Part shown: positions 7,737 to 9,534 of the stretch, piece after piece
How positions within the stretch are numbered: the stretch's first letter is position 1
Layout: each line of letters starts with the position of its first letter
Origin: Chloroflexota bacterium
GTDB taxonomy: Bacteria > Chloroflexota > Limnocylindria > QHBO01
DNA: 9,534 nt
Assembly: GCA_023250255.1 (NCBI GenBank)
Contig: JAHFBB010000019.1
Location: 1-9,534, forward strand
Direction: 5' to 3'
Program-made: the position numbers and the translations under genes
The notes under the pieces: model-generated
Told to the model about the DNA's origin: nothing
The model's input: only the letters and a program-made list of their open reading frames with translations
The model's database searches: none

Positions 7737-7752
7737 CGGGCACGGATGCCCG
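7737..7752 (-). other. Hairpin between the CAP gene and the ABC ATPase gene
   Basis: CGGGCA and TGCCCG form a perfect 6-bp stem with a 4-base loop, 19 bases past the CAP stop codon and directly abutting the TTGACA motif. Only two T residues follow, so it is at best a weak or Rho-assisted terminator. It could equally be an operator-like inverted repeat next to the promoter candidate. Confidence 0.3.
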
Positions 7753-7771
7753 AATCCGATCAGGGCTGCCG

Positions 7772-8731
7772 TCAGCCGAAGAGGAATCCGATGAGCGTCG
7801 AGAACAGGGCTTCGAACAATCCGCCGCCGGACAGTTGCGCCGGTTCGATGCGATAGGTGGTCGCGATGAGTGGTGGATCGGTGTGGATCGGCACCTCGCG
7901 CGTGTCGACGCCGGCCATGAAACGCGTCTCCGTGTGGCGGCCTGGAGCCCAGACCACCACCGGCTTCGCATCGGGTGAGGCGGTCGATTGCGGAGTTTGC
8001 ATGGGGGTTGGTTCCGCGGTCGGCAGCGGGGTGGCGGCCGGCGTTGGTGCGGCCGTGCCGGACGGCGGCGGGGACGACGGAGGCGGCGGACTGCTCGTCG
8101 GCTTCGGCGTCCCGCTGGGAGGCGGGGGTGGCGGAGGCGTTGGGGTGGGAGCCGGGGTGCTGCTCACCGACTGCGGCTTGAGGAACAGCTGGGTGTACAC
8201 CCGCGGGCTGCGCAACGTGCCCTGCCAAGTGACGTTGTTGGCGTAGCCGACGCCAACGCCGGCGTGGGTAAACGCCGCGTTGAGGATGTTCGCCCGGTGG
8301 GCGGACGAGCCCATCAGGCCGTTGTTCGCCTCGATGACCGACTGGGAATCGGAATAGCCGTTGTTCCAGGCGATGTTCTCCGCCCAGGCGGACCAGGCGA
8401 TCCCGTTGAGGTCGTACCAGTGGCTGACGTTGTAGCCAGTGCCCAAGATGGTATGGCTGAAGTAGTCACGATCGACCATGTCCTGGCTGCGCCAGCGCGC
8501 GATGCTCATCAGCGTGCCGTGCTTGGTGAACGGGGCGAGGCCGTTATTCGTCCGGTCCGCCTGGAGGAGCTGCCAGAAAGTGGCCTCGGCGGTGGCGACA
8601 TCAAATCCGCTGGCGGGCGGGGCCATGCCGATCACCAGCACGGCGGCCGCGAGGAACGAGCTCCCGGCGAGCGCAATGACGCGCAGCAGGACCCGCGGGG
8701 ACCGGTAGTCGGCAGCAGGCTCTGGTCGCAT
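7772..8731 (-). CDS. Secreted CAP-domain (SCP/PR1-like) protein with Pro/Thr linker
   Basis: The product has 319 residues. The N-terminus holds a signal peptide or anchor: Arg-containing n-region, hydrophobic stretch about 15-36, possible cleavage after ASG near 42. The CAP domain spans about 45-187. Cavity residues are visible as His93 (YFSH), Glu118 (WAENIAW) and His145 (GSSAHRANIL), followed by a GVGVGY strand. The Trp common before the final His motif is replaced (GLMGSS). Residues about 192-253 are a low-complexity Pro/Thr/Ser/Ala linker, typical of surface proteins crossing a cell wall. The last 65 residues form a small tail of no family I recognise, ending in the hydrophobic ALFSTLIGFLFG. 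Bacterial stand-alone CAP proteins (YkwD-like) are extracytoplasmic and mostly of unknown function. The ATG at 8731 gives the signal peptide; no strong Shine-Dalgarno is seen. Confidence 0.92.
   Translation of the reverse strand: MRPEPAADYRSPRVLLRVIALAGSSFLAAAVLVIGMAPPASGFDVATAEATFWQLLQADRTNNGLAPFTKHGTLMSIARWRSQDMVDRDYFSHTILGTGYNVSHWYDLNGIAWSAWAENIAWNNGYSDSQSVIEANNGLMGSSAHRANILNAAFTHAGVGVGYANNVTWQGTLRSPRVYTQLFLKPQSVSSTPAPTPTPPPPPPPSGTPKPTSSPPPPSSPPPSGTAAPTPAATPLPTAEPTPMQTPQSTASPDAKPVVVWAPGRHTETRFMAGVDTREVPIHTDPPLIATTYRIEPAQLSGGGLFEALFSTLIGFLFG
7973..8158 (-). repeat. Low-complexity Pro/Thr/Ser-rich linker inside the CAP protein
   Basis: About 62 codons are dominated by Pro, Thr, Ser and Ala, including a run of eight prolines and several PTP-type triplets. 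On the plus strand this appears as G-rich, GGCGGC-like repeats. It is a flexible spacer rather than a folded domain, and likely to vary in length between strains. Confidence 0.75.
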
Positions 8732-8762
8732 GCCTGAAGGCTACGAACCGCGATCTTGAACG

Positions 8763-8773
8763 GGTACCGTACC
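8763..8773. promoter_or_regulatory. 11-bp inverted repeat upstream of the CAP gene
   Basis: GGTAC and GTACC flank a single central base, 31 bases before the CAP start codon. It could be a small operator, but no regulator is encoded nearby and an 11-bp palindrome can arise by chance. Confidence 0.15.
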
Positions 8774-8814
8774 GTGGTCCTGCCGTGGGGTGGACCTTCG
8801 GGCCGATCAGCGGG

Positions 8815-8891
8815 TGGGGTGGCCTATGGGGGTCGAACCCATAACCTTCGGATCCACAATCCGATGCTCTGCCGGTTGAGCTAAGGCCACC
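8815..8891 (-). tRNA. tRNA-His, anticodon GUG
   Basis: A complete cloverleaf folds on the minus strand. Acceptor stem GTGGCCT/AGGCCAC pairs 7 of 7. The D stem is GCTC/GAGC, the anticodon stem TCGGA/TCCGA holds loop TTGTGGA (anticodon GTG), and the T arm is ATGGG-TTCGACC-CCCAT. The discriminator is C73 and the base before position 1 is G (8891), giving the G-1:C73 pair that marks tRNA-His. CCA is encoded at 8815-8817. It lies between the ABC-2 permease stop and the CAP gene. Confidence 0.97.
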
Positions 8892-8902
8892 GCGGGCGAG
8901 GT

Positions 8903-8932
8903 ATGGTCGCCCATCGGTCCGGCGGCGGTCAA
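8903..8932 (-). promoter_or_regulatory. Candidate promoter of tRNA-His
   Basis: On the minus strand TTGACC (8927-8932, 5 of 6 to the -35 consensus) begins one base after the ABC-2 permease stop. A weak -10-like GACCAT (8903-8908) follows at 18 bp; CATACC overlapping it is an alternative at 21 bp. A start about 7 bases on would leave a few bases of leader for RNase P. The -10 is poor, so the tRNA may also be read through from the permease gene. Confidence 0.3.
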
Positions 8933-8933
8933 C

Positions 8934-9534
8934 TCAGGCCAGGCGGGTCAGGATCCCCTCCCGATCGAACGCCCAGGAACCGAAGATGAGCATCACCCCG
9001 ATGGCTCCCGCGACCAGCGCGTCACCCATCAGCACCTGCTCCATGGTGAATGTTGCCTGGCCGCCCAGGAACTGGAGGACGGCCACCGCGACGATCGGCA
9101 GGACGACGAAGCCACCCACCTGTTGGGCAACCCGCGGATCGTCCACCCGACTGCTGACGATGACCCCCAGCAGCACGCTGAACAGGCTGATGAGCGGGAC
9201 AAGGGTCAGCATGGCAACCAGCCAGACGTCACTGAAGACCAGGCTCCTCAGGCGCGGATCGGCGATCCAGCCGTTCACCAGGCCATAGAGCACGTACACC
9301 AACCAGGTCGCCAGCAGGGCGGGGGCTGCCGCGGCAACTGTCTTGGCCGCAATGAATTCGGGAATCTCCAGGGGCGTGGCCAGTTGAGGCTCAAGCGAGC
9401 GCGTCTGCCGCTCACCGATGACCGATTGCGAGGCAATGACCATGGGCACCATGGCGGGGATGAGCAGGAAGTAGGCCATGAAGTTGCTGACGATGAACCC
9501 CTGGGCGGCCAACTTGGGCGGCATGCCGGGGAAG
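8934..9534 (-). CDS. ABC-2 type transporter permease (N-terminus beyond window)
   Basis: The frame is open to the window edge. The ATG at 9524 is probably internal, since codons for F-P-G precede it in frame. The 199 visible residues hold about five hydrophobic segments. Between the first and second is a cytoplasmic loop, SQSVIGERQTRSLEPQLATP followed by EFIAAK. This loop (GER...LEPLLATP...K) is characteristic of ABC-2 / NatB-like exporter permeases and precedes the typical helix bundle. The last segment ends in FDREGILTRLA, a usual C-terminal finish for the family. Substrate cannot be read from the sequence. The matching ATPase and the first membrane span are expected upstream, to the right of this window. 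It is separate from the FtsX-type ABC system further left. Confidence 0.88.
   Translation of the reverse strand, partial: FPGMPPKLAAQGFIVSNFMAYFLLIPAMVPMVIASQSVIGERQTRSLEPQLATPLEIPEFIAAKTVAAAAPALLATWLVYVLYGLVNGWIADPRLRSLVFSDVWLVAMLTLVPLISLFSVLLGVIVSSRVDDPRVAQQVGGFVVLPIVAVAVLQFLGGQATFTMEQVLMGDALVAGAIGVMLIFGSWAFDREGILTRLA

Noticed and set aside
7973..8158. G-rich repeats on the plus strand as a regulatory or CRISPR-like repeat array
   Set aside because: They are simply the complement of Pro/Thr codons in the CAP protein linker, without regular spacing or unique spacers.
7988..8737. 249-codon plus-strand open frame opposite the CAP gene
   Set aside because: The Arg/Gly-rich start is the complement of the proline linker, and no family is recognisable. 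It is a shadow.
8776..8796. GGTCC...GGACC inverted repeat as a terminator for tRNA-His
   Set aside because: The stem is only 5 bp with an 11-base loop and no following T-run, so it is not convincing as an intrinsic terminator.
3860..8891. The two tRNA genes as integration sites of a genomic island
   Set aside because: No integrase, no direct repeat of a tRNA 3' end, and no compositional shift is visible between them. The genes look like ordinary chromosomal ones.

Overview
This is a 9.5 kb stretch of high-GC (roughly two-thirds G+C by eye), densely coded bacterial chromosome. It holds ordinary housekeeping and envelope genes, two tRNA genes, and no sign of phage, transposon, CRISPR or plasmid functions. 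The composition, frequent GTG/TTG starts, CCA-encoded tRNAs and a secreted protein with a long Thr/Pro/Ala linker would fit a Chloroflexota (for example Limnocylindria-like) or actinobacterial genome. That placement is inference; no phylogenetic marker is present.

Left part (1-3853, + strand): two tandem, overlapping paralogous membrane transporters of the APC superfamily that resemble the KimA/YdaO (KUP-family) proton-coupled K+ importer, including its cytosolic C-terminal domain. The first copy lacks its start because of the window edge. The two reading frames overlap by four bases (ATGA). By recalled alignment to Bacillus subtilis KimA, the second copy keeps every ion-site residue I can place. 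The first copy has Gly where KimA has Asp117. This asymmetric pair, possibly a heterodimer, is the most interesting thing in the window.

Middle part (3860-8731, - strand): reading leftwards, a secreted CAP-domain (SCP/PR1) protein, a LolD/MacB-type ABC ATPase, an 846-residue double-FtsX permease, and a small PPC/DUF296-domain protein whose GTG start follows the permease stop by one base. The ATPase, permease and PPC gene look like one operon. The CAP gene is 66 bp upstream on the same strand and may or may not be co-transcribed. A tRNA-Arg(UCG) gene follows the PPC gene, with its -10 box squeezed into the gap. It also lies tail-to-tail with the second transporter, only 6 bp away.

Right part (8815-9534, - strand): a tRNA-His(GUG) gene and the C-terminal 199 codons of an ABC-2 type permease that runs off the window; its ATPase partner is presumably beyond the edge.

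No stretch longer than 300 bases lacks a gene. The gaps (3854-3960, 7706-7771, 8732-8933) hold the tRNAs, promoter-like motifs and short hairpins listed below.
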